15,486 nt of DNA from contig DATHSN010000311.1 in the NCBI GenBank assembly GCA_035464115.1, forward strand, positions 1-15,486. Reading direction: 5' to 3'. Under the pieces are notes generated by a model that was not told the origin of the DNA, made no database searches, and saw nothing but the letters and a program-made list of their open reading frames with translations. The position numbers and the translations under genes are program-made. This stretch comes from DATHSN01 sp035464115 (lineage in GTDB: Bacteria > Actinomycetota > Acidimicrobiia > Acidimicrobiales > SKKL01). Below, piece by piece: positions 8,039-15,486 of the stretch (position 1 is its first letter; each line of letters opens with the position of its first letter).

Positions 8039-9679
8039 GTGTCCCCCACCCCACCTCCCGTCGTGGAGCGCCGCCGCTGGGCCGTGCTCGCCGTCGTGTG
8101 CCTCAGCGTGTTCGTCGTCGTGGTCGACGGCACCATCGTCAACGTGGCGCTGCCATCGCTCGTGCTCGAGCTCGGCGCGTCGACCCGCGACCTGCAGTGG
8201 ATCGTCGACGCCTACCTGCTCGTGTTCACCGGCCTGCTCCTCGCCGCCGGCGGCCTCGGCGACCGCTACGGGCGCAAGCGGATGCTGCTCGGTGGTCTGG
8301 TGGTGTTCGGTGCCACGTCGGCCCTGGCCGGTTCAGCCGCCACCTCCGGCGAGCTCATCGCCGGGCGGGCCCTCATGGGAATCGGGGCCGCCCTCATCTT
8401 CCCGGCCACGCTCGCCATCATCACCAACGTCTTCACCGACGCCCGCGAGCGGGCGGGAGCCATCGCCATCTGGAGCGCGGTGACCGGCATGGCGGTGGCC
8501 GCCGGCCCGATCACCGGTGGCTGGCTGCTCGAGCAGTTCTGGTGGGGATCGATCTTCTTCGTGAACGTGCCGATCGTCATCGTGGCGGTGGCCGCCGTGC
8601 TCGTGCTCGTGCCGGAGTCCCGCGACGAGCACGCGCCCCGCCTCGACCTGGTGGGCGCGGCGCTGTCGATCGCCGCCATCGGCACGCTGGTGTTCACCAT
8701 CATCGAGGCCCCGATCTGGGGCTGGACCGATCCGCTCACCCTCGTCGGGTTCGCCAGCGCGGCCGCGCTGATGGTCGCGTTCATCCGCTGGGAGCTGCGC
8801 GTCGCCCACCCCATGCTGCCGGTGCGGATCTTCCGCAACCTGCGGTTCAGCGCCGCCAGCGTGGCGATCACCTCGGCGTTCTTCGCCCTGTTCGGCTTCA
8901 TCTTCCTCATCACCCAGTACTTCCAGCTGGTCCGGGGCTACGGACCGCTCGAAGCAGGGGTGCGCACCATCCCGGTGGCCGGGTCCATCGCCCTGGCGTC
9001 GATCCTGTCGCCCCGGATCGTGGCGCGGGTCGGCACCACCCGGGTGGTGGCCACCGGCCTCGGGCTCATGGCCGTGTCGTTCGCGTGGATCTCCACCGCG
9101 TCGGTGGCCACCGAGTACCTCGAGATCGTCGGCCAGATGCTCCTGCTCGGCACCGGCCTGGGCCTCACCACCGCACCGGCCACCGAGTCGATCATGGGGT
9201 CGCTCGACGCCGACAAGGCGGGGGTCGGCTCGGCGGTGAACGACACCACGCGCGAGCTGGGAGGCACCCTCGGCGTGGCGGTGGTGGGCAGCGTGTTCAG
9301 CTCGGTGTACGTCGGCGCCCTCGCCGACGGCACCGTCGTCCCCGGGCTCCCCGACGCCGTGCGGACCGTCACCGAGGACAGCGTCGGTGCTGCGCAGCTG
9401 GTCGCGGCCGAGCTCGGGGCCGGGGCGCCCGCGTTCCTCGCCGAGGTGAACGACGCCTTCCTCGCCGGGCTGGCGGTGGCGTGCCTGGTGGCGGCCGGCG
9501 TCGCCGCCCTGGGCGCCCTCGTCGTGCTCCGCTTCCTCCCCGCCCGGGCCCTCGTCGTGGCGACCGCCGACCCGGTGCCGGGTTCCGCCGCCGACGTGGC
9601 CCCGACCGTCGCCCCCGACCGGATCACCGCTGACCGCGTCACCCCCGACCCCGAACCCGACGCGGCCGGGGTGAGCTGA
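8039..9679 (+). CDS. MFS multidrug exporter, EmrB/QacA (DHA2) family, about 14 helices
   Basis: A 546-residue inner-membrane proton-coupled exporter. Family motifs are visible: DGTIVNVALP at 30-39 (motif D1), GGLGDRYGRKRMLLGG at 71-86 (motif A) and GMAVAAGPITGGW at 150-162 (antiporter motif C). The number of hydrophobic segments fits a 14-helix transporter. An extended Pro/Asp/Ala-rich C-terminal tail follows the last helix. GTG 8039 was chosen because GAGGAG (8026-8031) lies 7 nt upstream. An in-frame TTG at 8009 sits 6 nt after the -10 box and could give a leaderless start 10 residues earlier. It is divergent from the TetR gene that probably controls it, and is followed by a strong hairpin. 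The substrate cannot be read from sequence. Confidence 0.92.
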   Translation: MSPTPPPVVERRRWAVLAVVCLSVFVVVVDGTIVNVALPSLVLELGASTRDLQWIVDAYLLVFTGLLLAAGGLGDRYGRKRMLLGGLVVFGATSALAGSAATSGELIAGRALMGIGAALIFPATLAIITNVFTDARERAGAIAIWSAVTGMAVAAGPITGGWLLEQFWWGSIFFVNVPIVIVAVAAVLVLVPESRDEHAPRLDLVGAALSIAAIGTLVFTIIEAPIWGWTDPLTLVGFASAAALMVAFIRWELRVAHPMLPVRIFRNLRFSAASVAITSAFFALFGFIFLITQYFQLVRGYGPLEAGVRTIPVAGSIALASILSPRIVARVGTTRVVATGLGLMAVSFAWISTASVATEYLEIVGQMLLLGTGLGLTTAPATESIMGSLDADKAGVGSAVNDTTRELGGTLGVAVVGSVFSSVYVGALADGTVVPGLPDAVRTVTEDSVGAAQLVAAELGAGAPAFLAEVNDAFLAGLAVACLVAAGVAALGALVVLRFLPARALVVATADPVPGSAADVAPTVAPDRITADRVTPDPEPDAAGVS

Positions 9680-9690
9680 GCGGCGACGAC

Positions 9691-9723
9691 ACGGGCTCGT
9701 CGGGCGCCACCCGACGAGCCCGT
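9691..9723. terminator. Hairpin terminator between convergent exporter and GAP-family gene
   Basis: A perfect 14-bp stem (ACGGGCTCGTCGGG with CCCGACGAGCCCGT) and a 5-nt loop CGCCA lie 11 nt after the exporter stop and 37 nt beyond the stop of the convergent minus-strand gene. No T-run is present on either side. It probably serves both transcripts. Confidence 0.75.
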
Positions 9724-9760
9724 CACCGCCGCCGGCGGATCGCCGGTCCTGGCTCGCGCG

Positions 9761-10432
9761 TCACAGCGCGGCGAGACCGTCGCCGATCATCGACGCGCCG
9801 AGCAGGACCAGCACGATCATCACGATGACGGTCGCGTTGGCGGACATGAACCGTTGGATCGATGCGAGGGGGCGGGCAGCGCGCTCGGCGTCGATCAGGA
9901 ACGCCACCACCGCCCCCACGACGGTGAGCGAGCCGATGGCGACGAAGACGGCCACCGCCCACACGGCGTCCGTCCCGTCGAGACCCGCTGCGGCCACCGA
10001 GGCCACCGCGTTGGCGCTGAGCGCCAGGTTCTTGGGGTTGGCACCCGAGAGGCCCAGCCCGAGCACCAGGGCCCGCCGCGGCTCGACGGTGGCGATCGAG
10101 TCCATCCAAGGCGGCGGCTCGGGATCGTCGCCGGGGCGGGGCCGCCCCCTCCACTTCCGCGCCGCGAGCACGAACAGCCCGGCGCCGACCGCGATGCGGG
10201 CCAGCGCCACAACGGTGGCCGAGGCGCTGTCGGCGTCGTCGGCCCCACCGGCCACCGCCAGCACGACGGCGCTCACCGCCGTCAGACCGATGAGCCAGCC
10301 GAGGGCGAAGGCCGCACCGTTGGCGCGGGCGCGGGGTGTGCCCAAGATGAGCACCACGGCGACGACGGGGAAGGGGCTGAGCGCGACCGCCAGGCCCGAG
10401 GGCAACAGGTCGCCGAGCACGTCGACGATCAC
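9761..10432 (-). CDS. GAP/Sap-family integral membrane protein (LysE-like fold)
   Basis: A 223-residue membrane protein. The N-terminal part LLPSGLAVALSPFPVVAVVL followed by GTPRARANGAAFALGWLIGL, and the central motif WMDSIATVEPRRALVLGLGL-SGANPKNLALS (about 109-139), are characteristic of the actinobacterial GAP/Sap family (sulfolipid-1-addressing protein relatives, LysE-like superfamily). About six helices are predicted. Mycobacterial relatives are linked to export of cell-envelope glycolipids; here the cargo is unknown. The start is the GTG at 10432; the longer open frame runs back into nhaA and has no good start. A 64-nt gap separates it from the upstream nhaA stop and holds no recognisable -10 box, so co-transcription with nhaA is likely. 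It could alternatively be annotated as a LysE-type exporter. Confidence 0.8.
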   Translation of the reverse strand: MIVDVLGDLLPSGLAVALSPFPVVAVVLILGTPRARANGAAFALGWLIGLTAVSAVVLAVAGGADDADSASATVVALARIAVGAGLFVLAARKWRGRPRPGDDPEPPPWMDSIATVEPRRALVLGLGLSGANPKNLALSANAVASVAAAGLDGTDAVWAVAVFVAIGSLTVVGAVVAFLIDAERAARPLASIQRFMSANATVIVMIVLVLLGASMIGDGLAAL

Positions 10433-10496
10433 GTGCGCCCCGTCACTCGTGGATCGTCGCCGGCGACCCTCGCGGGCCCGGCTCCCGACACTGGTG

Positions 10497-11933
<1,437 letters not shown>

Positions 11934-11940
11934 GTCGCGC

Positions 11941-11946
11941 AGTATC
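11941..11946 (-). promoter_or_regulatory. -10 box (GATACT) of nhaA, leaderless
   Basis: On the minus strand GATACT is followed by 7 nt and GTG at 11933. The first base deviates from TANNNT, but TACT matches the TATAAT-like 3' half and the spacing equals the other leaderless starts here. No -35 at 16-19 nt was recognised. It lies in the 46-nt gap after the upstream gene. Confidence 0.5.
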
Positions 11947-11979
11947 GCGCTCCCGGCGGGGGCCTCCGGCAGGAACCGT

Positions 11980-12741
11980 TCAGATGGCGGGTGCGGGCTC
12001 CCCCGCCCGCTCGCCGAGCTCGATCGACCAGCCGACACCGGCCTCGGTCCCGTGGCCCCAGGCGAGCATCAGGTGGCGGATCGGCCCGGGGAGCCAGACC
12101 TCGGCGAGGGGCGAGGCGTCGGGGACGGCGGCGCCGACGAGGTGGCGGGGCGCAGCGTCGACACCCACCCAGGCGAAGCGCCCGGCGAGGGGCACCGCGC
12201 CGGGTCCCCAGCTGTGGTGGCGGCGGCCCCACCCGTCGATCTCGAGGCTCCCGGCACCGACGAGGACCTCGCCGCGGACGCGGCACCCCCGGCCGTAGGC
12301 CCCACCCTCGGACCCGGGACCGGTGGCCGGGGTGAGATCGGGGCCGGGCTCGTCGTCGAGGTCGAGGTCCCACCCGAGCGGGGTCGGGTCGCCCCGACCG
12401 TGGCCCACCGCGTGGCGCGGGTCGTCGAGGGTGACCGCCATCGCCTCGAGGCCGAGCGTCCATCGGGCGCCCGGCTCCTCGCAGACCAGGTCGGCCCAGA
12501 TGCCCGGTCCGCGCACCTCGTAGCCGGCGCGGGGCACCACCAGGTCGTCGGCCACCAGGGCCACCACCCGGTCGCCCGCGGTGACCACCGCGGCCGCGAC
12601 CGACACCGAGACCGCCGATCGGCGGTAGGCGACGACCAGCCCGGTGGCCGACCCCGGATCGACGACCGCCAGGCCCCAGTGCTCGGACCAGTCGGGAGCC
12701 GAGAAGGCGTGCGGGAGCTCGTGGGCCCGGGTGAGGGACAC
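11980..12741 (-). CDS. Uncharacterised protein with HSWG motif, possible AttH/CrtC-like lipocalin-fold family
   Basis: A 253-residue soluble protein with no signal peptide or membrane helix and a high beta-strand propensity. The recognisable element is EIDGWGRRHHSWGPGA at about 167-182. It resembles the G-x-R-D-H-S-W-G signature of AttH, carotenoid 1,2-hydratase-like and related actinobacterial unknown-function families; the usual Asp is His here. A Trp/Asp-rich strand (GWDLDLDDEPGPD, 123-135) and WLPGPIRHLMLAWG (216-229) also fit a barrel that holds a hydrophobic ligand. It starts at GTG 12741, 7 nt after the MpaB-like oxygenase stop, with no promoter between, so the two are almost certainly one transcript. 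A role in handling or hydrating an isoprenoid or lipid product of that oxygenase is inference. Family assignment is tentative. Confidence 0.55.
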   Translation of the reverse strand: MSLTRAHELPHAFSAPDWSEHWGLAVVDPGSATGLVVAYRRSAVSVSVAAAVVTAGDRVVALVADDLVVPRAGYEVRGPGIWADLVCEEPGARWTLGLEAMAVTLDDPRHAVGHGRGDPTPLGWDLDLDDEPGPDLTPATGPGSEGGAYGRGCRVRGEVLVGAGSLEIDGWGRRHHSWGPGAVPLAGRFAWVGVDAAPRHLVGAAVPDASPLAEVWLPGPIRHLMLAWGHGTEAGVGWSIELGERAGEPAPAI

Positions 12742-12748
12742 GCCCGGG

Positions 12749-13669
12749 TCAGCCAGCGGCGCCGGCCGCCGCCGGCTCGATGGACGCCGACTCGGCCGCG
12801 GTGCGGTGCGGGGGCGGACCGAGCGCCCACCCGAGCCCGGCCAGCAACGCGCGCGCCGCCGGGCGCACCACGAGCGGGTCGGCGAGCGGCGCCGACGGCA
12901 GCCACAGCTTGCGGCGGGCCCAGGCCGGGAGCAGGCCGACCGCGGCGGCCGAGATCACCGCGTAGGGGCCCCGGGCGACGAGCGGCACCGGTGGGGCGAT
13001 CAGGAACCGCACCGCGTCGCGGGCCTGGCGACCGACGGCGAGCTCGGGGCGCACGCCGTCGATCCAGGCCCGCAGCGCGGCGACGTCGCGGGGCGGGTCG
13101 TCGCCACCGAGGGCCTCGCACACCTGGGCCATCTCGGCGACGTAGCGGTCGGCGTCGGCCGGCGAGATCGGTCGGGTGCCGTAGCGGCGGTGGGCGGCGA
13201 GGAAGCTGTCGACCTCGGTGACGTGGACCCACGTGACCAGGTGCGGATCGCTCGCCGAGTAGGGACGACCGTCGGGGGCGGTGCCCCGGACCCGCACGTG
13301 GACCCGACGGACCATGTCGACCGCCCGAGCAGCGGCCGCCGAGTCGCCGTAGGTGGTGGCGGCGACGAACCCGCCGGTGCGGTGCAGCCGACCGAAGGGG
13401 TCGTCGCGGTAGTCGGAGTGGTCGGCCACACCCGCCATGGCGAGGGGGTGGAGGGTCTGCAGCAGCAGGGCGCGCAGGCCGCCGACGATCATGCTCAGGT
13501 CGCCGTGGACCTGCCAGGTGGCCGAGCCGGGGCCGAACCACCCGGGGTCGTCGGCCGTGGCCACCGGGAACGCGGGGGTGTCGGGAGCCACGTCGCCGGC
13601 GAGGAGGGTGCGGACGCTGCCGCCGAGGCGACGACGGACGAGGTCGAGCGGGTCCGGGGTCCGGGGCAC
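12749..13669 (-). CDS. MpaB/DUF2236 family oxygenase (latex-clearing-protein relative)
   Basis: A 306-residue protein of the ER-bound oxygenase MpaB/rubber oxygenase catalytic-domain family (DUF2236). Characteristic segments: WQVHGDLSMIVGG (52-64), LLLQTLHPLAMAGVADHSDYRDDPFGRLHRTGGF (68-101, split by short linkers), HVRVRGTAPDGRPYSASDPH (124-143) and LVTWVHVTEVDSFL (144-157). His55, His74, His96, His143 and His149 are conserved-type histidines, some likely to bind heme. Relatives cleave C=C bonds of polyisoprenoids or oxidise prenylated side chains; the substrate here is unknown. GTG 13669 was chosen because TAGCCT lies 6 nt upstream. The gene downstream begins 7 nt after its stop. The C-terminal tail is Ala-rich and low-complexity. 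Confidence 0.85.
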   Translation of the reverse strand: MPRTPDPLDLVRRRLGGSVRTLLAGDVAPDTPAFPVATADDPGWFGPGSATWQVHGDLSMIVGGLRALLLQTLHPLAMAGVADHSDYRDDPFGRLHRTGGFVAATTYGDSAAAARAVDMVRRVHVRVRGTAPDGRPYSASDPHLVTWVHVTEVDSFLAAHRRYGTRPISPADADRYVAEMAQVCEALGGDDPPRDVAALRAWIDGVRPELAVGRQARDAVRFLIAPPVPLVARGPYAVISAAAVGLLPAWARRKLWLPSAPLADPLVVRPAARALLAGLGWALGPPPHRTAAESASIEPAAAGAAG

Positions 13670-13675
13670 GAGATC

Positions 13676-13681
13676 AGGCTA
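13676..13681 (-). promoter_or_regulatory. -10 box (TAGCCT) of the MpaB-like gene, leaderless
   Basis: On the minus strand TAGCCT is followed by 6 nt (GATCTC) and GTG at 13669. It lies in the 29-bp gap after the RDD gene stop, so the oxygenase can be transcribed separately from the RDD gene. Confidence 0.55.
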
Positions 13682-13692
13682 CGGGCGGCGGG

Positions 13693-13749
13693 GCTCCATC
13701 ACCGCGGCGGAGCTCCATCCCCGCGGCGCGCCTCGATCACCGCGGTGCC
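13693..13749. repeat. Three tandem 19-bp imperfect repeats at the 3' end of the RDD gene
   Basis: Units at 13693-13711 (GCTCCATCACCGCGGCGGA), 13712-13730 (GCTCCATCCCCGCGGCGCG) and 13731-13749 (CCTCGATCACCGCGGTGCC). Unit 1 matches unit 2 at 16 of 19 positions and unit 3 at 14 of 19. The period is not a multiple of three. Each unit is therefore read in a different frame of the RDD C-terminus, and the stop codon lies in the last unit read. Confidence 0.75.
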
Positions 13750-14205
13750 GGCCACGAGGTCGTGCAGCCCCCGCCGGGTGGGCCACACGAGGGCCGGGAG
13801 GATCACCACGGCGGCGATGAGCGGCCCCACCACGGGCACGGTGAGCGGCAGGTAGAGCACCGCCGCCCGCAGGCCGGCCCGCAGCGCGCCGGGGTGGTCC
13901 CAGGTGTCGGTGCGCACCACCCGCAGGCCGAGGGCGGCCTTGCCGAGCGACGCGCCCCGCCGGGCCACCGGGATCACCTCGAGGGCGACCACCACCAGCG
14001 CGAGCGCCACGAGGGCCCGGCCGTCGAGGCGGGTGTCGAGCGCCGCGGGACGCCGCCCGAGCGGGTCGCCACCGAGCAGTCGACCCAGGATCTCGACCAC
14101 GATGAACGCGGCCACCCACCCCACCACGATGACGTCGACGAGCCGCCCTCCGATCCGCCACCCGGTCCGTGCTGGTGGGAACAGCGCCTCGTGGTCGACG
14201 TCGAT
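13699..14205 (-). CDS. RDD family membrane protein
   Basis: A small membrane protein of about 168 residues. The family signature R..D lies in WRIGGRLVDVIVVGWVAAFIVVE (16-38 from the proposed start) at the head of helix 1. Helix 2 spans about 62-80. GKAALGLRVVRTD (89-101) and RRGLHDLVAGTAVIEA (144-159) are the other typical RDD motifs. Function is not established for most members; some relatives affect ion homeostasis. No in-frame ATG, GTG or TTG occurs between the N-terminus and the RDD motif. TACCCT followed by 6 nt leads exactly to an in-frame ATC at 14205, so I propose a leaderless start at ATC. A CTG at 14184 is the alternative. The last ten or so codons lie in a tandem repeat. It is divergent from the SCP2 gene. 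Confidence 0.8.
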   Translation of the reverse strand: MDVDHEALFPPARTGWRIGGRLVDVIVVGWVAAFIVVEILGRLLGGDPLGRRPAALDTRLDGRALVALALVVVALEVIPVARRGASLGKAALGLRVVRTDTWDHPGALRAGLRAAVLYLPLTVPVVGPLIAAVVILPALVWPTRRGLHDLVAGTAVIEARRGDGAPPR

Positions 14206-14211
14206 GCGGTC

Positions 14212-14217
14212 AGGGTA
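14212..14217 (-). promoter_or_regulatory. -10 box (TACCCT) of the RDD gene
   Basis: TACCCT on the minus strand, 6 nt before the ATC at 14205. It faces the divergent SCP2 promoter box at 14262-14267, 44 bp away. No -35 was recognised. Confidence 0.5.
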
Positions 14218-14261
14218 TCGACGCCACCCGGCGGGGCGGTGGGGGTGCGACCGACGCCGCC

Positions 14262-14267
14262 TACCAT
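14262..14267 (+). promoter_or_regulatory. -10 box (TACCAT) of the SCP2-Fpg unit, leaderless
   Basis: TACCAT, then 7 nt, then ATG at 14275. An adjacent ATG at 14272 lies only 4 nt after the box, so the second ATG is preferred. No ribosome binding site is present. Confidence 0.55.
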
Positions 14268-14274
14268 GCCGATG

Positions 14275-14664
14275 ATGGCCCGGTTCCTCAGCGCGGAGTG
14301 GGTGGCCGACCTCGATCGGGCGGCCCGCACGTCGGCGCCGCTGGCCGCCGCCACCGCCGACCTCGACCTGGTGATCGAGCAGGTCGTCACCGGTGGGCCC
14401 GACGGCGACGTCGCCTTCCACCTCGTGCTGCGCGGCGGCGAGGCGCGGGCCGTGGCCGGTCGCGCCGACGCGCCCACCATCACCTTCACCCAGCCGTGGG
14501 CGGTGGCCCGTGCCGTGGCGCGGGGCGAGGAGAGCGCCCAGGGATCGTTCATGAGCGGCGATCTGCGCGTCGGCGGCGACGTCGCCGCCCTCATCGCCCA
14601 CCAGGGCGCGCTCGCCGGGCTCGACGACGTCTTCGCCGACGTGCGGGCGGCCACCGAGTGGTGA
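14275..14664 (+). CDS. SCP2 sterol-carrier domain protein
   Basis: A 129-residue single-domain protein resembling the SCP2 fold. It begins FLSAEWVADLDRAA, has a central beta-sheet stretch (DVAFHLVLRGGEARAVAG) and ITFTQPWAVARAVARGEE, and the typical closing motif FMSGDLRVGGDVAALIAH followed by a C-terminal helix. SCP2 proteins bind fatty acyl chains, sterols or other hydrophobic ligands in a cytoplasmic cavity; stand-alone bacterial members have no fixed role. It is the first gene of a likely two-gene unit, with the glycosylase start 12 nt after its stop. The start was set by the leaderless -10 box. The MpaB-like oxygenase nearby on the other strand is another candidate lipid-handling gene, but a link is only a suggestion. 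Confidence 0.8.
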   Translation: MARFLSAEWVADLDRAARTSAPLAAATADLDLVIEQVVTGGPDGDVAFHLVLRGGEARAVAGRADAPTITFTQPWAVARAVARGEESAQGSFMSGDLRVGGDVAALIAHQGALAGLDDVFADVRAATEW

Positions 14665-14676
14665 GCGGGGGCTGAC

Positions 14677-15486
14677 GTGCCCGAGCTGCCCGAGGTCCGC
14701 GCCCACGCCGAGCGGCTCACCGCCGGGTTCGCCGGCGCCGTCCTCGAGCGCTTCGAGCCACTGTCGTTCACGGTGCTGCGCACCTACGACCCCCCGCCGG
14801 ACGCCGCGGTGGGGTCACCCCTCGTCGAGGTCGACCAGCGGGGCAAGCTGCTCGTGCTGCGCTTCGAGCCCCTGGCGTTCGTCGTGCACCTGATGCAGGG
14901 AGGGCGCCTCAGGCCCGACGCCAAGCGGTCGGCCAAGCCCCGTGGTGGTCAGGCCCGGTGGCGGTTCGCCGACCACGACGCGCTGCTCCTCACCGAACCG
15001 GGCAGTGAGCGCAAGGCGGGGGTGTGGACGGTGGTCGGCGACCCGCTCGACGCCGAGCCCCTCGGCGGGCTCGGGCCCGACGCCGACACCCTCGACGCCG
15101 ACGAGCTGGCCGCCCGGCTCGCCGATCCGCCCGCCCGGCTCCACACGGCGCTCCGCGACCAGCACCGGGTGGCCGGCATCGGTCGCCGCCTCGCCAATGA
15201 GATCTGCCACCGGGCCCGGTTGTCGCCGTTCGCCTCGACCGCCACGCTCGACGCCGACCGGCGGGCCCGGCTGCAAGTCGCGGTCCTCGCCACCATCGAC
15301 GAGTCGCTCGCGTTCGAGCGCGAGCAGTCAGAGATGGTGCCGTCGGCGGCGCGGCCCGGCGCGGTGCACGGGCGCGCCGGCGAGCCCTGCCCGGTGTGCG
15401 GCGACACGGTTCGCGCCGTCGAGTACCGGGCCTACACCGTCGCCTACTGCCCCACCTGCCAGACCGGGGGCAAGGTGCTCGCCGAC
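14677..15486 (+). CDS. Fpg/Nei family DNA glycosylase, 3' end cut by the window
   Basis: A base-excision repair enzyme; 270 codons are visible and the frame is still open at the window edge, near the usual family length. The N-terminal catalytic PELPEV (Pro2, Glu3), Lys57 in QRGKLLVL, MQGGRLRP (73-80), an H2TH segment DQHRVAGIGRRLANEICHRA (161-180) and a zinc finger CPVCG...YCPTCQ (Cys238, 241, 258, 261) are all present. Two usual DNA contacts differ: the Asn of GIGN is Arg170, and the Arg five residues before the third zinc Cys is Tyr253. This marks a divergent subfamily, so 8-oxoguanine activity should not be assumed. GTG 14677 gives the obligatory Pro directly after Met; a G-rich stretch (14666-14671) upstream may act as ribosome binding site. 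Confidence 0.9.
   Translation, partial: MPELPEVRAHAERLTAGFAGAVLERFEPLSFTVLRTYDPPPDAAVGSPLVEVDQRGKLLVLRFEPLAFVVHLMQGGRLRPDAKRSAKPRGGQARWRFADHDALLLTEPGSERKAGVWTVVGDPLDAEPLGGLGPDADTLDADELAARLADPPARLHTALRDQHRVAGIGRRLANEICHRARLSPFASTATLDADRRARLQVAVLATIDESLAFEREQSEMVPSAARPGAVHGRAGEPCPVCGDTVRAVEYRAYTVAYCPTCQTGGKVLAD

Noticed and set aside
6401..9679. PopT, TetR and MFS as one envelope-stress system
   Set aside because: PopT has its own constitutive-looking promoter and is convergent with tetR; nothing links it to the palindrome-controlled pair.
13699..14706. RDD frame extended to 335 residues from a start at 14706
   Set aside because: The extension runs antisense through the whole SCP2 gene and lacks membrane or family features; RDD homology begins only near residue 16 of the short form.

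Overview
The window is very GC-rich, with G or C at nearly every third codon position. Its gene families are typical of Actinomycetota. Several coding regions start 6-7 nt downstream of a TANNNT -10 box with no ribosome binding site, which is common in actinobacteria. I infer an environmental, aerobic actinobacterium, most plausibly in or near Acidimicrobiia. No marker gene in the window proves that placement.

Layout, left to right. (1) Position 351 down to the left edge, minus strand: N-terminus of a ChlI-like AAA+ ATPase. (2) 446-2623, plus: a cytoplasmic glycoside hydrolase family 2 protein, divergent from gene 1 across about 94 bp. (3) 2763-6304, plus: a tight sdhCAB operon encoding a three-subunit, di-heme type succinate dehydrogenase, closed by a strong hairpin. 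(4) 6401-7312, plus: a DUF368/PopT-type polyprenyl-phosphate transporter with its own leaderless promoter. (5) 7344-9679: a TetR regulator (minus) divergent from an EmrB/QacA-type MFS exporter (plus); both -35 boxes lie inside one palindrome. A 14-bp-stem hairpin ends the exporter. (6) 13669 down to 9761, minus: an MpaB/DUF2236 oxygenase, a protein of uncertain family with an HSWG motif, NhaA Na+/H+ antiporter and a GAP/Sap-family membrane protein. (7) 14205 down to 13699, minus: a small RDD membrane protein that seems to start at a non-standard codon. (8) 14275 to the right edge, plus: an SCP2 sterol-carrier domain protein followed by a divergent Fpg/Nei DNA glycosylase cut by the window end.

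Functional themes are aerobic respiration (SDH), ion and envelope homeostasis (NhaA, PopT, GAP, RDD), a self-contained drug or metabolite efflux switch (TetR-MFS), and possible lipid or terpenoid chemistry (MpaB oxygenase, its HSWG-motif partner, SCP2). No tRNA, rRNA, CRISPR array, insertion sequence or prophage was seen. No stretch above 300 bp lacks a gene. Most genes are recognisable housekeeping or accessory families, and I do not see a convincing undescribed multi-gene system. The best leads are the recurrent leaderless-start geometry, the apparent ATC start of the RDD gene, the TetR operator built from two opposed -35 boxes, the MpaB/HSWG gene pair, and the altered DNA-contact residues of the glycosylase.
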